Assembly (NCBI GenBank): GCA_016872835.1
Contig: VGYX01000004.1
Span: forward strand, 96,332-160,331
Reading direction: 5' to 3'
Source of the DNA: Planctomycetota bacterium
GTDB lineage: Bacteria > Planctomycetota > Phycisphaerae > Phycisphaerales > SM1A02
Length of the DNA stretch: 64,000 nucleotides
Shown here: piece by piece, positions 34,687-43,487 of the stretch
Position numbering within the stretch: the stretch's first letter is position 1
How the letters are laid out: each line of letters begins with the position of its first letter
Translations under genes and position numbers: made by a program
The notes under the pieces: model-generated
What the model was told of the DNA's origin: nothing
The model's database searches: none
What the model saw: the letters and a program-made list of their open reading frames with translations, nothing else

Positions 34687-35106
34687 ATGGCGACGCCTGC
34701 CTCAACCCTTGCTCAGGAGACGAGTTTGACCACAGCGACCATGGATCGACGCATCACCGAGCGGTTCCGGTTGGAAACCGCCCTGGTGTTCGTCGTCGTG
34801 GGGGCGCATGGCAACACGCCTGAGACCAAGGGCCATTTCGAGGGCCACGCCTACGACATCAGTGAATCCGGCATCCGTGTCGAACTCGACGCGGCACTTC
34901 CGGTTGGAACGCCGGTGGACGTGTCGATTCAGTTCCCCGGTTGCGGCGCCGCCATTCATCTGGTGGGCAAGGTCGCGCGTCTCTTCGACGAGATCGATGA
35001 TCCGGGTCCGCGCCGCATGGGCCTTCACGTGCATGCCGCGACCGAGGCGGATGAGCGCCGCCTGACCCGCCTGCTCGATCAGGCTGCACTGGGTCGGCTG
35101 ATCTAA
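34687..35106 (+). CDS. PilZ domain protein
   Basis: A 139-residue cytoplasmic protein made essentially of one PilZ domain, the common receptor for cyclic di-GMP. The motif pieces are an Arg-rich segment (RRITERFRLE) near residues 20-29 and DISESGIRVELD (D-x-S-x-x-G type). It probably couples c-di-GMP to motility or surface behaviour, which would fit the flagellar genes 5 kb upstream. A GATAAC hexamer at 34675-34680 is 6 bases before the chosen ATG. A shorter start at 34741 is possible. It is divergent from ilvC. Confidence 0.8.
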   Translation: MATPASTLAQETSLTTATMDRRITERFRLETALVFVVVGAHGNTPETKGHFEGHAYDISESGIRVELDAALPVGTPVDVSIQFPGCGAAIHLVGKVARLFDEIDDPGPRRMGLHVHAATEADERRLTRLLDQAALGRLI

Positions 35107-35251
35107 GATCGACCCCTCACTTCGTGTCCCGCGCGTGCGGGACGGTTCGCTCGCGCTCTCTCCAGCGCACTCCACCTCGGAGTTCGCTGGAGAGCCCGCG
35201 ACTCAAGGTTCGTGTGCCGAGACCTCAACGGTCTTGGCGGAGGCTTGTCGG

Positions 35252-36004
35252 ATGGACGAAACGATGCTGGCGCGGCTTGAGCAGCGGCTCGGGTATGTCT
35301 TTCGCGACCGTTCGCTGCTGGTCACCGCACTCACGCACGCCAGCATTGCCGACCGTCGGCTGGTGAGCAACGAGCGGCTGGAGTTCCTGGGCGACGCCGT
35401 GCTTGGCCTTGTCGCCTGCGAGCATCTCTTCCGATGGCTTCCCGAGCGGCTCGAGGGCGAGCTGACGAAGGTCAAGAGCCATGTGGTGAGCCGTCAGACC
35501 TGCGCGGAGATCGCCGGCGAACTTGGACTCGACGAGTGCATCCTGCTTGGCAAGGGCATGGGCCCGCGCAGCAGCCTGCCGCAGTCGGTGCGCGCCGCCG
35601 TGCTGGAGGCGGTGATCGGCGCGATCTATCTGGATGGAGGCCTCGAGGCCGCGCGCGCGCTGCTCCTGCGGGCGCTGGAGCCTCGCGTCGAGCAGGCTTC
35701 GCGAACGGGCCACCAGTACAACTACAAGAGCGTGGTGCAGCAGAGCCTGACGTCGCTGGGCATGGCGCCGCCGATGTACATGGTGCTTGACGAGAAGGGG
35801 CCCGATCACGCCAAGTGCTTCGAGATCGCCGTGGTCAGTGGCGAGCGGCGCTTCCGCAGTTGCTGGGGCCCCAGCAAGAAGGCCGCCGAGCAGTTGGCGG
35901 CGCTCGAGGCGCTTCGCGAACTGGGCGTGATGGTTCCCGACGAGAGCGGCCTGGAGGTGATCCGCTGGCCCGCGACCAAGCCGAAGGTCAACGACCGGCC
36001 GTGA
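35252..36004 (+). CDS. rnc: Ribonuclease III
   Basis: A 250-residue double-strand-specific endoribonuclease that processes rRNA precursors and structured mRNAs. The signature NERLEFLGDAVLG and the second acidic cluster VLEAVIGAIYLDGG (catalytic Asp/Glu) lie in the nuclease domain (about 1-150). A double-stranded RNA-binding domain follows (about 165-235, with GPSKKAAEQLAALEAL). A Pro/Lys tail ends the protein. The ATG at 35252 fits the family start; in-frame extension upstream is not supported. The last 17 bp overlap the convergent aroK gene. Confidence 0.94.
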   Translation: MDETMLARLEQRLGYVFRDRSLLVTALTHASIADRRLVSNERLEFLGDAVLGLVACEHLFRWLPERLEGELTKVKSHVVSRQTCAEIAGELGLDECILLGKGMGPRSSLPQSVRAAVLEAVIGAIYLDGGLEAARALLLRALEPRVEQASRTGHQYNYKSVVQQSLTSLGMAPPMYMVLDEKGPDHAKCFEIAVVSGERRFRSCWGPSKKAAEQLAALEALRELGVMVPDESGLEVIRWPATKPKVNDRP

Positions 36005-36521
36005 TCAGCGCGGTGAGTCGTCGCACGCACGCAGGCGTCGCCAGCCGCGTGTCGATCACCGCATCGGCCAGCGAGTGATAGAGCGGCAGGCGTTCCCGTG
36101 AAAGCCGCATGACTTCCATGGCGTCATCGGCGTCCAGCCGCGGCCGATCGCCGCGCCCGGCGGCCAGGCGGCGAACCAGTTCCCGCTCGCCCGGATGCAG
36201 CAACGCCACGCGCGCGCCCCCCCTCGACTGCGCGGCCCGGATCGACGCGGCGGCTCCCGGAGCTGTGGGAGAGCCGCCGCCCAGCGCGAGCACTCCAGCT
36301 CCATCTTTCAGCGCATCCTGCAGCGCTTCGGACTCGGCACGGCGCCACCCCAACTCGCCATCCTGTTCGAAAGCCTCGGTGACCGTGGCGCGTCCCAGAC
36401 GCTTCAGCGCCAGCGGATCCAGATCATGAAACGGAACATGCAGCGCATCAGCCGCGAGCTGCCCGAGGGTCGTCTTGCCGGAGCAGCGCAACCCGATCAG
36501 GAGCAGCAGCGGCGAGGCCAC
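35988..36521 (-). CDS. aroK: Shikimate kinase
   Basis: A 177-residue kinase that phosphorylates shikimate on the way to chorismate, upstream of the trpE reaction. P-loop GLRCSGKTT (residues 10-18), the shikimate-binding HDLD segment with following Arg residues, LALGGGSP, and the lid-region Arg in RPRLD are all present. It begins 7 bp after rpmH on the same strand and is probably co-transcribed with it. The last 17 bp overlap rnc on the other strand. Confidence 0.9.
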   Translation of the reverse strand: MASPLLLLIGLRCSGKTTLGQLAADALHVPFHDLDPLALKRLGRATVTEAFEQDGELGWRRAESEALQDALKDGAGVLALGGGSPTAPGAAASIRAAQSRGGARVALLHPGERELVRRLAAGRGDRPRLDADDAMEVMRLSRERLPLYHSLADAVIDTRLATPACVRRLTALITAGR

Positions 36522-36528
36522 GCGGGCC

Positions 36529-36663
36529 TCAGCGAACGCGGATCGCCCGACCCAGCCGACGCTTGCGATTGATGATCTTGCGGCCCTTGCGGGTGCTCAT
36601 CCGGGAGCGGAAGCCCACCTTGCGGACCTTCTTGATTCGGCTGACCTTGTGGGGGTAATGCAT
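36529..36663 (-). CDS. rpmH: 50S ribosomal protein bL34
   Basis: A 44-residue, strongly basic ribosomal protein. The family core GFRSRMSTRKGRKIINRKR matches bL34 (RARMATKGGRKV-type). The N-terminus MHYPHKVSRIKK is slightly divergent from the usual KRTYQPS form. A Shine-Dalgarno AGGAG precedes the ATG by 6 bases and a promoter lies at 36687-36715. In most bacteria rpmH neighbours rnpA and dnaA. Here it is followed by aroK, and neither rnpA nor dnaA is nearby. Confidence 0.9.
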   Translation of the reverse strand: MHYPHKVSRIKKVRKVGFRSRMSTRKGRKIINRKRRLGRAIRVR

Positions 36664-36686
36664 GGCTGCTCCTGGGAGGGTCAGGA

Positions 36687-36715
36687 AGGGTACCCGGGAA
36701 TCCCGGCGGCCTCAA
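36687..36715 (-). promoter_or_regulatory. Promoter of rpmH-aroK
   Basis: On the minus strand, TTGAGG (36710-36715) and TACCCT (36687-36692) are separated by 17 bases. The leader to the rpmH ATG is about 17 bases and contains the AGGAG ribosome-binding site. The same TACCCT hexamer recurs before other genes in the window. Confidence 0.55.
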
Positions 36716-36723
36716 CCAGGCCC

Positions 36724-37380
36724 TCAATGGGCCTCGTGGCGCACCACCCGGCCCTCGACCAGGAAGATCACGTCCTCGGCGATGTTCGTGGTCATGTCCG
36801 CGATCCGCTCGAAACGCTGGGCGATCGTCAGCACGTCGATGGCCGCCGCGGCTGCTTCGGGGTGTTGCGGAATCTCCTCGCGGCCCCAGATCAGGATCTC
36901 CTTGTACAGGTCGTCCACGCGCTGGTCGGAGCGGCGAACCTGCCTGCACAGCGCGGCATCCTCGTTGGCCAGCGCCGCCAGCGCGTCGCTCAGCATGGTG
37001 CGCGTGGCGAATGCCAGATCGGTCATGGCGCCGGGAATCTCGATCGAGTCCAGCGCGGAGACCTTGATGAGCTTCTTGGCGATGCCGCGCGCCAGGTCGG
37101 CCACGCGCTCCAGCTGTCCGCTGATGCGGATCACCGCAAGGATCAGGCGAAGGTCGCCCGCCACCGGCTGCGCCAGCGCGAGCAGCCGCATGCAACTGGC
37201 CTCGAGTTCCAGTTCCATCCGGTCGATCTCGGCGTCGCTCGCCTTCACGCTCTCGGCCAGCGACAGGTCACCCTCGATCATGGACTCGATCACGCGCGTC
37301 ACGCGCTGCTCGACGGCCGCACCCATCGCCAACAGGTTGCGGCGAAGGTCCACCATCTCGTTGCGAAGGTCGACGGCCAT
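36724..37380 (-). CDS. phoU: Phosphate signalling protein PhoU
   Basis: A 218-residue all-helical protein made of two PhoU three-helix bundles (about 1-105 and 110-215). Each carries the metal-cluster type E/D-x-x-R-x-x-D motif, seen as RISGQLERVADLARGIAKK and RFERIADMTTNIAED. PhoU connects the Pst transporter to the PhoR kinase and keeps the regulon off when phosphate is plentiful. It is the last gene of the pho-pst cluster, 18 bp after pstB. Confidence 0.93.
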   Translation of the reverse strand: MAVDLRNEMVDLRRNLLAMGAAVEQRVTRVIESMIEGDLSLAESVKASDAEIDRMELELEASCMRLLALAQPVAGDLRLILAVIRISGQLERVADLARGIAKKLIKVSALDSIEIPGAMTDLAFATRTMLSDALAALANEDAALCRQVRRSDQRVDDLYKEILIWGREEIPQHPEAAAAAIDVLTIAQRFERIADMTTNIAEDVIFLVEGRVVRHEAH

Positions 37381-37398
37381 CGGGTGCTCCTTGCGCGA

Positions 37399-38232
37399 TC
37401 AGCCGAAGCGGCCGGTCACGTAGTCCTCGGTGCGCTTCTCGCGCGGGTTGGTGAAGATGCGATCGGTCGGGCCGGATTCCACCAGCCGCCCCTCGTAGAA
37501 GAACGCCGTGCCGTCGCTCACGCGTGCGGCCTGCTGCATGTTGTGGGTCACGATCACGATGGTGAACTGGCTGCGCAGGTCGCGGATCAACGCCTCGATG
37601 CTCGCGGTGCTGCGCGGATCGAGCGCCGAGCAGGGCTCGTCCATCAGCAGGACCTCGGGGCCCACGGCGATCGCGCGCGCGATGCAGAGGCGCTGCTGCT
37701 GGCCGCCGGAGAGGCCCAGTGCACTCGCCTGCAGGCGGTCCTTCACCTCGTCCCACAGCGAGGCCGCGCGCAGGCTGCGCTCGACCAGATCGTCCAGTTC
37801 CGAGCGCGTCATCTGCCGGTGCAGCCGCGGCCCGAACGCCACATTGTCGTAGATGCTCTTGGGGAATGGGTTGGGCCTCTGGAACACCATGCCCACGCGT
37901 CGGCGCAGCTCCACGAGATCATGGCCCCGGTCGAGCAGGTCCTCGCCATCGAGCGTGAGCTTGCCAGCCGCGCGCGCCGCGGGAATCGTGTCGTTCATCC
38001 GGTTGATCCACCGCAGGAACGTGCTCTTGCCGCATCCGCTCGGGCCGATCAGCGCCGTGACGCGATGGCGCGGCAGATCCAGCGTGATGCCATGCAGCGC
38101 TTGGAAGAGGCCGTACCACGCGCTGAAGTCGACGGTCCGGATCAAGACCGGTGCGTCGTCGATCGGCTCCGGCCGCGGTTCCGGCGCCGGTGCGGTCAGT
38201 GGCTTGGTGAAGGTGGGCTCAACCGTGTTCAT
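37399..38232 (-). CDS. pstB: Phosphate ABC transporter ATP-binding protein PstB
   Basis: A 277-residue ATPase of the high-affinity phosphate importer. Walker [10 protein letters not shown], the PstB-specific RWINRMND following it, the ABC signature [14 protein letters not shown] and Walker [14 protein letters not shown] are intact. The N-terminal 30 residues are an extra Pro-rich tail. Start ATG overlaps the pstA stop by 4 bases. Confidence 0.95.
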   Translation of the reverse strand: MNTVEPTFTKPLTAPAPEPRPEPIDDAPVLIRTVDFSAWYGLFQALHGITLDLPRHRVTALIGPSGCGKSTFLRWINRMNDTIPAARAAGKLTLDGEDLLDRGHDLVELRRRVGMVFQRPNPFPKSIYDNVAFGPRLHRQMTRSELDDLVERSLRAASLWDEVKDRLQASALGLSGGQQQRLCIARAIAVGPEVLLMDEPCSALDPRSTASIEALIRDLRSQFTIVIVTHNMQQAARVSDGTAFFYEGRLVESGPTDRIFTNPREKRTEDYVTGRFG

Positions 38233-39230
38233 GAGGTTCTCGACTGCAGGCGATGTCGAAGGTAGATCGCCAGGGTGTTGAAGGAAAGCAGCACCAGCAG
38301 CAGCACGATGATGGCACTTGCCGCGAGCTGATGGAAGGCCGGCTGCGGGCGGCCCGCCCAGTTGAAGATCTGGAAGGGCAGCACGGTGAACGGGCTCATG
38401 GGCCCTTCCGGGGTGCTGGCGATGAACACGGGGATTCCAAGCACCAGCAGCGGGGCGGCCTCACCGATGGCGCGGCTCAGCGCCAGGATCGAGCCCGTCA
38501 GGATGCCCGGCAGCGCCGAAGGCAGTGATACCCGCCACGTGGTCTGCCACAGCGTCGCCCCCAGCGCCAGGCTGGACTGGCGCAGCCCCTTTGGCACCGC
38601 GCGCAGCGCCTCCTGCGTGCTGATGATGATCACGGGCAGGATCACGAGCATCAGGGTGAGGCCACCCGAAAGCACGCTCTGGCCGAAGGGCAGGGTCAGG
38701 CTGAAGGCGGAGCCCTCCGGACCGATGCGGATCGGTTCGCGATCCGGTCCGCCGATCAGGCCGAACATGCGGCTGAACGCGGTCAGGCCGATGATGCCGT
38801 AGACGATGCTCGGCACGCCGGCAAGATTGCGCACGTTCAGGTCGATGAAGCGTGTCAGTCTCGACTTCGCGGCGAACTCCTCCAGATACAGCGCCGTGCC
38901 CACGCCCATCGGCAGGCTGAAGAGCATGCAGGCCGCGCACACCCACACGCTGCCCACCAGCGGTGCGTGGATGCCGGCGTTGGCGGGGCGTCGACTGGCG
39001 AACTCGCTGAAGAAGCTCCACCGCACCAGATCCTTCACACGCGACAGCTGTCCCTCGGTGAAGACGGCCTGCACCGCCTCCGCGTCGAAGAGCCCCGACC
39101 ATCCCTGCACCGCGATGCTCGTCAAAAGGATGCAGAGCGCGAGCACCGACAGGCTGGTGAACGCCAGGCAGAGCAGCAGGAAGGCGCGATCCTGCAGCAG
39201 TCGCGCGGTGGTGCGTGCCGCGCCGCTCAT
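38229..39230 (-). CDS. pstA: Phosphate ABC transporter permease PstA
   Basis: A 333-residue inner-membrane permease with about six helices, one half of the Pst channel. The periplasmic loop after the first helix is long. [20 protein letters not shown] and the EAA-type cytoplasmic loop [19 protein letters not shown] contact PstB. It is coupled by 4-base overlaps to pstC upstream and pstB downstream. Confidence 0.93.
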   Translation of the reverse strand: MSGAARTTARLLQDRAFLLLCLAFTSLSVLALCILLTSIAVQGWSGLFDAEAVQAVFTEGQLSRVKDLVRWSFFSEFASRRPANAGIHAPLVGSVWVCAACMLFSLPMGVGTALYLEEFAAKSRLTRFIDLNVRNLAGVPSIVYGIIGLTAFSRMFGLIGGPDREPIRIGPEGSAFSLTLPFGQSVLSGGLTLMLVILPVIIISTQEALRAVPKGLRQSSLALGATLWQTTWRVSLPSALPGILTGSILALSRAIGEAAPLLVLGIPVFIASTPEGPMSPFTVLPFQIFNWAGRPQPAFHQLAASAIIVLLLVLLSFNTLAIYLRHRLQSRTS

Positions 39231-40207
39231 TCATATTCCTCGCGGAAGGCTCGCAGCAGGGCGTTGCCCACCACGGTGAGCGCGAAGGTGAACACGAAAA
39301 GCACCGCGGCCACCGCGTAGCTGGAGAGGTTCTCCACGCCGAAGGCCGGCGCGTCGCCCAGGAAGATCTGGACCATGTAGGCGGTCATGGTCTGCACCTC
39401 GCTGGCCGGGTTCAGCGTCATGTGCGCCAGTCCGCCGGCCGCGAGCGCCACGATCATCGTCTCGCCGATCGCGCGCGTGATCGCCAGGAAGAAGCTCGCC
39501 AGGATGCCGCTGAGGGCTGCCGGCACCACCACGCGCACGCTCACGTCGAATCGCGTGCCCCCGAGCGCGTAGGCGCCCTCGCGCAGGCTTCGCGGCACGG
39601 CACGCAGCGCATCCTCGCTGAGCGAGCAGACGATTGGCAGGATCATCACGCCCACGGCCAGTCCCGCGCCCGTGGCGTTGTAGACAGGGAAGATCGGGTC
39701 GCCGAGCAGCGCGCGGCAGACCCACTGCAGCCCCGGCGTGATCACCGTGAGCGCGAAGAACCCGTACACCACCGTGGGCACACCCGCGAGCAGCTCAAGC
39801 ACGGGCTTCAGGGTCGCGCGCACGCGCGGCGGCGCGTATTCGCTCAGATAGATCGCCGACACCAGACCCACCGGCAACGCGAAGGCGGCGCCCACGCCGG
39901 CCACCAGCAGTGTGCCGCACACGAGCGGCCAGATGCCGAAGTGCCGCTCCGCCCCAAGCAGCGGGCTCCATGTGGTGCCCAGCAGGAAGTCGGTCAGCCG
40001 CACCTCGGGCAGCGCGATGAAATGAAAGGTCTCCCAGGAGAGCGTGAGCAGGATCGTCGCGGTGATGGCCACGCTGAAAAGCGCCGCAAGCGCCAGCGCA
40101 CCCCGGATCAGTCCCTCGCGGAAGTCCCGGTTGGCCGTGGAGCGCACGCGGCCTCGCCGGGCCGCCTGCACGACCAGCAGCGCGGGATTGGTCGAGGCGG
40201 TACTCAT
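39227..40207 (-). CDS. pstC: Phosphate ABC transporter permease PstC
   Basis: A 326-residue inner-membrane permease, partner of PstA. Conserved features are LVSAIYLSEYAPPRVR, ELLAGVPTVVYGFFAL and the EAA-type loop EDALRAVPRSLREGAYALG. It lies 13 bp after pstS and overlaps pstA by 4 bases. Order pstS-C-A-B-phoU is the classical one. Confidence 0.93.
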   Translation of the reverse strand: MSTASTNPALLVVQAARRGRVRSTANRDFREGLIRGALALAALFSVAITATILLTLSWETFHFIALPEVRLTDFLLGTTWSPLLGAERHFGIWPLVCGTLLVAGVGAAFALPVGLVSAIYLSEYAPPRVRATLKPVLELLAGVPTVVYGFFALTVITPGLQWVCRALLGDPIFPVYNATGAGLAVGVMILPIVCSLSEDALRAVPRSLREGAYALGGTRFDVSVRVVVPAALSGILASFFLAITRAIGETMIVALAAGGLAHMTLNPASEVQTMTAYMVQIFLGDAPAFGVENLSSYAVAAVLFVFTFALTVVGNALLRAFREEYE

Positions 40208-40220
40208 GCGTCGCCTGGCG

Positions 40221-41216
40221 TCAGTTGTAGATCTCGGCGAGTCGGCCCGTCACGCGCTCGCCCGCCGGGTCGAGGAACTGCGTCCCAGTCTTTCGGGCGG
40301 ACCAGTTGCGTGCCACGGTCGATCCCGTGCTTGCTGGCAAGGGCGTGTATCCGATTTCCGCGGCCAACTCGGCCGCATGCTCGATCGCGAATCCCACGAA
40401 ACCCGCGACCTCCGCCCGCGCGGCCGCTTTCTTGCTCACGTAGATGAACAATGGGCGGCTGAACGGGGTGTAGGTTCCGTCCAGGATCGTCGCATCCGAC
40501 GGCGCGACCGGACCCTTGCCACCATCGATCGCGATCGCGCGGAGCAAGCCGCTGTTCTCCTTGTAGTAAGTGAGGCCGAAGTAGCCGATCGCGTCGATGT
40601 CCCCCTCGACGCCCTTGACCAGCACGTTGTCGTCCTCGCTCACGCTCATGTCGGGACGGATGGTGCCGTCCTTGCCCACCGTGACCTCGCGGAAGTAGTC
40701 GAAGGTGCCGCTGTCGGTGCCGGGGCTGTAGACCTTGATGGGTCGATCGGGCCAGGACGGGTCAAGGTCCTTCCAGCGCCGCGCCGACTCCTTCGCACCG
40801 TAGATGCGTCGGATCTGCTCCACGGTGAGCGACTTCACCCAGTCATTCTTCGGGTGCACCGCGATGCACAGTCCGTCGAAGGCGATCGGCAGCTCGATGA
40901 ACTCGATGCTGGCCTTCTCGCAGGCCTCGCGCTCGGCCTTGGTGATCGGTCGGCTCGCGTTGCAGGCGTCGATCTCGCCCCTGCAGAAGCGCTTGAAGCC
41001 GCCGCCGGTGCCGCTCACGCCGACGGTCGCTCGCACGCCGCGCGCCTGCTTGCTGAAGTCCTCGGTGATGGCCTCGGAGAGCGGATAGACCGTGCTGCTG
41101 CCGTCGATCTTGATCTCGCCCTTGAGCTTCGAGAGATCCCCGTCACCGCGCGGGGCGGCGGCCAGCGCGAGCGCGGCGCACAGGGTCAGAATGCAGGTCT
41201 TGATCGCTCGTTGCAT
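40221..41216 (-). CDS. pstS: Phosphate-binding protein PstS
   Basis: A 331-residue exported phosphate-binding protein that delivers phosphate to PstCA. It has a signal peptide (TCILTLCAALALAAA). The phosphate site motifs are DGSSTVYPLSEA near the mature N-terminus, SGTGGGFKRFCRGEID and SRPI, with the second-lobe PGTDSGTFDYF. No lipobox Cys is placed at the cleavage site, so it is probably soluble in the periplasm. A GGAGAG ribosome-binding site precedes the ATG, and a Pho-box-like repeat lies about 90 bp upstream. Confidence 0.93.
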   Translation of the reverse strand: MQRAIKTCILTLCAALALAAAPRGDGDLSKLKGEIKIDGSSTVYPLSEAITEDFSKQARGVRATVGVSGTGGGFKRFCRGEIDACNASRPITKAEREACEKASIEFIELPIAFDGLCIAVHPKNDWVKSLTVEQIRRIYGAKESARRWKDLDPSWPDRPIKVYSPGTDSGTFDYFREVTVGKDGTIRPDMSVSEDDNVLVKGVEGDIDAIGYFGLTYYKENSGLLRAIAIDGGKGPVAPSDATILDGTYTPFSRPLFIYVSKKAAARAEVAGFVGFAIEHAAELAAEIGYTPLPASTGSTVARNWSARKTGTQFLDPAGERVTGRLAEIYN

Positions 41217-41303
41217 GGTGAGCTTCTCTCCAGATGCGGTTCGAATAGGCGGTGGAGTCTGTCCGCTGGGGCTGATTTGCGCGTTCCTGCAGCGGTTTCG
41301 AAG

Positions 41304-41320
41304 TGTTAAGAATGTGTTCA
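41304..41320 (-). promoter_or_regulatory. Pho-box-like direct repeat before pstS
   Basis: On the minus strand, TGAACA (41315-41320) and TTAACA (41304-41309) are spaced by 5 bases, an 11-base period as in PhoB/PhoP boxes built from TTAACA-type repeats. The first hexamer includes the phoR stop codon. Its position fits a PhoB site activating pstSCAB-phoU from within the phoR-pstS gap. Confidence 0.5.
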
Positions 41321-42706
41321 GACTGCCCTTGGCACGCCGTCCGCGCCCACTTTCCCGGCCTGCGGTCGGGCCGCGGGAAGTCGGAGGATGAATGTGCTTC
41401 CCTTGCCCTGCACGCTCTCCACGTCGATCGAGCCGCCGTGCACGATCGCGATGTGCTTCACGATCGCCAGGCCAAGGCCGGTGCCGCCACCCTCGCGCGT
41501 GCGCGCGGTCTCCACGCGGTAGAAGCGCTCGAACAGGCGCGGCACATGGCGTTCCGGAATGCCGGGACCCTCGTCACGCACGCCGATCGCGATCCACTCG
41601 CCCTCCTCACGGGCGGAGAGTTCCACGCGCGAGCCATCGGGCACGTAGCGGATCGCGTTGCTCACCAGGTTCGCCAGCGCCTGCTCGGCCAGGAGCGCGT
41701 TGGCATGCACGCCGAGATCGGGATCCCCCGCACGCGTGATGCGGATTCCGCGCGCCTCGGCGGCGGTCCCGAGCTCCGCCTCGACCCAGTCGAACAGACC
41801 GCCCACGCGCACGTCGGCCATCTCGATGCGCTCGCGCATGGCCGGACTCTCCACGAACGAGAGCGAGAGCAGGTCCTCCACGAGCGCGCCAAGCCGCGAG
41901 GCGTTGCGATGCACGATGTCGAGGAACTTGCGCGCAGTCTCCGGATCCTCGAGGCCCACTTGCAGCAGCGTCTCCACGTAGCCGCGGATATTGGTGATCG
42001 GCGTGCGCAGCTCGTGGCTCACGTTCGCGGCGAAATCGCTGCGCATGCGGTCGAGCGAGCGTTGCGCGGTCACGTCACCAAGCAACAGCAGGCCACCGAC
42101 CAGCCTGCCGGCCTCGTCGGTCACGCAGGCCACCACCGCCTCGGCCACCAGCCCCGGTGCAGCGGGGGGTTCCAGGTCGGTCTGGCGGCGGCTGCCCGAT
42201 TCGAACGCTTCCGTGAGCAGCTGATTCAAGTCCGGGCATCGGGTGCATTCCTGCAGCAGTCGTCCACGTGCCGAGGCGGGTTCGAAGCCAAGCATGCGGC
42301 CTGCGTTCTCGTTGGCCACGATCACCCGCTGCTGTCCGTCCAGGATCACAAGCCCCTCTCGAAGGGCTTCCTCCAGGATGCGCCGCCGGAGCCGTTCCGA
42401 GGCGAGTGATTCACGCGTGCCGGCGAGCACCGACGCGAGATCCTGCATGGCGCGATTGAGCGGGTCGAGTCCGCCTCGCACGCGAAGCGGCATCGAGGCG
42501 CCACGATCGCCCGCCACGATGCGACGGACCGCTCGGGTCATACGGCGAAGATCGGATCCGCGAGCAAGCCCCATCATCAGCAACACGGCCAGCGCGACCA
42601 CGCCCGCGCCCGCCGCGGCGGCAGGCGATGCACGCCACCACGCCAGCGCCATCGCCAGCAGGGCCGCAACGGCAATCAGGATGATCGGGTCTTGTCGGCG
42701 TGTCAT
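41318..42706 (-). CDS. phoR: Phosphate regulon sensor histidine kinase PhoR
   Basis: A 462-residue membrane histidine kinase. Two N-terminal transmembrane helices (about 8-55) are joined by a very short loop, as in PhoR, which senses through PstB/PhoU rather than a periplasmic domain. A HAMP-like/linker region precedes a PAS domain (near REGLVILDGQQRVIVANENAG). HisKA follows with the phospho-His in NVSHELRTPI, and the ATPase domain has NLVSNAIRY (N box) and DEGPGIPERH (G1). Start overlaps the phoB stop by 4 bases. pstS lies about 100 bp downstream. Confidence 0.9.
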   Translation of the reverse strand: MTRRQDPIILIAVAALLAMALAWWRASPAAAAGAGVVALAVLLMMGLARGSDLRRMTRAVRRIVAGDRGASMPLRVRGGLDPLNRAMQDLASVLAGTRESLASERLRRRILEEALREGLVILDGQQRVIVANENAGRMLGFEPASARGRLLQECTRCPDLNQLLTEAFESGSRRQTDLEPPAAPGLVAEAVVACVTDEAGRLVGGLLLLGDVTAQRSLDRMRSDFAANVSHELRTPITNIRGYVETLLQVGLEDPETARKFLDIVHRNASRLGALVEDLLSLSFVESPAMRERIEMADVRVGGLFDWVEAELGTAAEARGIRITRAGDPDLGVHANALLAEQALANLVSNAIRYVPDGSRVELSAREEGEWIAIGVRDEGPGIPERHVPRLFERFYRVETARTREGGGTGLGLAIVKHIAIVHGGSIDVESVQGKGSTFILRLPAARPQAGKVGADGVPRAV

Positions 42707-43416
42707 TCGGCCGAGGCGATCTCGCCCTCGGCCAGACGATATCCGACGCCTCGGACGGTCTCGATCAGGGCGCCCATGTCGCCCAATTTGCGGCGTAGCG
42801 CCGTCATGTGCACGTCGACCGTGCGGCTCGACAGCACCACGTTCCGGCCGTGCACCGCCGCGATGATCTGGTCACGCGTGCGCACGAACCCGGGCCTCTG
42901 CGCCAGGAAGTGCAGCATGCCGAACTCGGTCAGGGTGAGTTCGACGGTCTTGCCGTCGATCAGGGTGACATGCCGCTCGGGATCGATGGACAGGCGACCG
43001 TCGCCGATCTGGATGCGCTTCGTGTTGCCGGGGCGGCTCTCGCCCGAGCGACGCAGCACCGCCTTCACGCGCGCGACCAGCACGCGAGGGCTGAAGGGCT
43101 TGGGGATGTAGTCATCGGCGCCCAGCTCGATGCCCGTCACGATGTCGGCCTCGTCGCCGCGCGCCGTCACCATCACGATGGCGATGCGCGAGCCCTCGGC
43201 CGAGGCGCGGATGCGCCGACAGATCTCCAGGCCGTCCTGATCCGGAAGCATCAGGTCCAGCACCACGATGTCCGGGGGCGACTTGCGGATCGCCTCCAGC
43301 GCGTCCTTGCCGCGATGCACGGTCGTGGCGTCGAAGCCCGCCCGCACCAGGTTGAACTGGATCAGGTCGGCGATCTCTCGCTCGTCCTCGACGATCAGCA
43401 CCGAAGGCCGTGCCAT
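42703..43416 (-). CDS. phoB: Phosphate regulon response regulator PhoB (OmpR family)
   Basis: A 237-residue response regulator. The receiver domain (about 1-120) has the acidic pair VEDE, the phospho-acceptor Asp in VVLDLMLPDQDG, and the conserved Thr/Lys region (VTARGDE, IPKPFSP). A winged-helix DNA-binding domain (about 140-235) ends in RRKLGDMGALIETVRGVGYRL. It forms a two-component pair with PhoR and adjoins pst genes, so PhoB is the natural call. TACCCT at 43425-43430 is 8 bases before the ATG; earlier in-frame starts lie upstream of that hexamer. Confidence 0.9.
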   Translation of the reverse strand: MARPSVLIVEDEREIADLIQFNLVRAGFDATTVHRGKDALEAIRKSPPDIVVLDLMLPDQDGLEICRRIRASAEGSRIAIVMVTARGDEADIVTGIELGADDYIPKPFSPRVLVARVKAVLRRSGESRPGNTKRIQIGDGRLSIDPERHVTLIDGKTVELTLTEFGMLHFLAQRPGFVRTRDQIIAAVHGRNVVLSSRTVDVHMTALRRKLGDMGALIETVRGVGYRLAEGEIASAE

Positions 43417-43487
43417 GAGCGCGAAGGGTAGAAGCGCGGTGGCCGAGAAGGATGCGTGTCGGGTGCTTTGGGCCGTGAAGATTCGGT

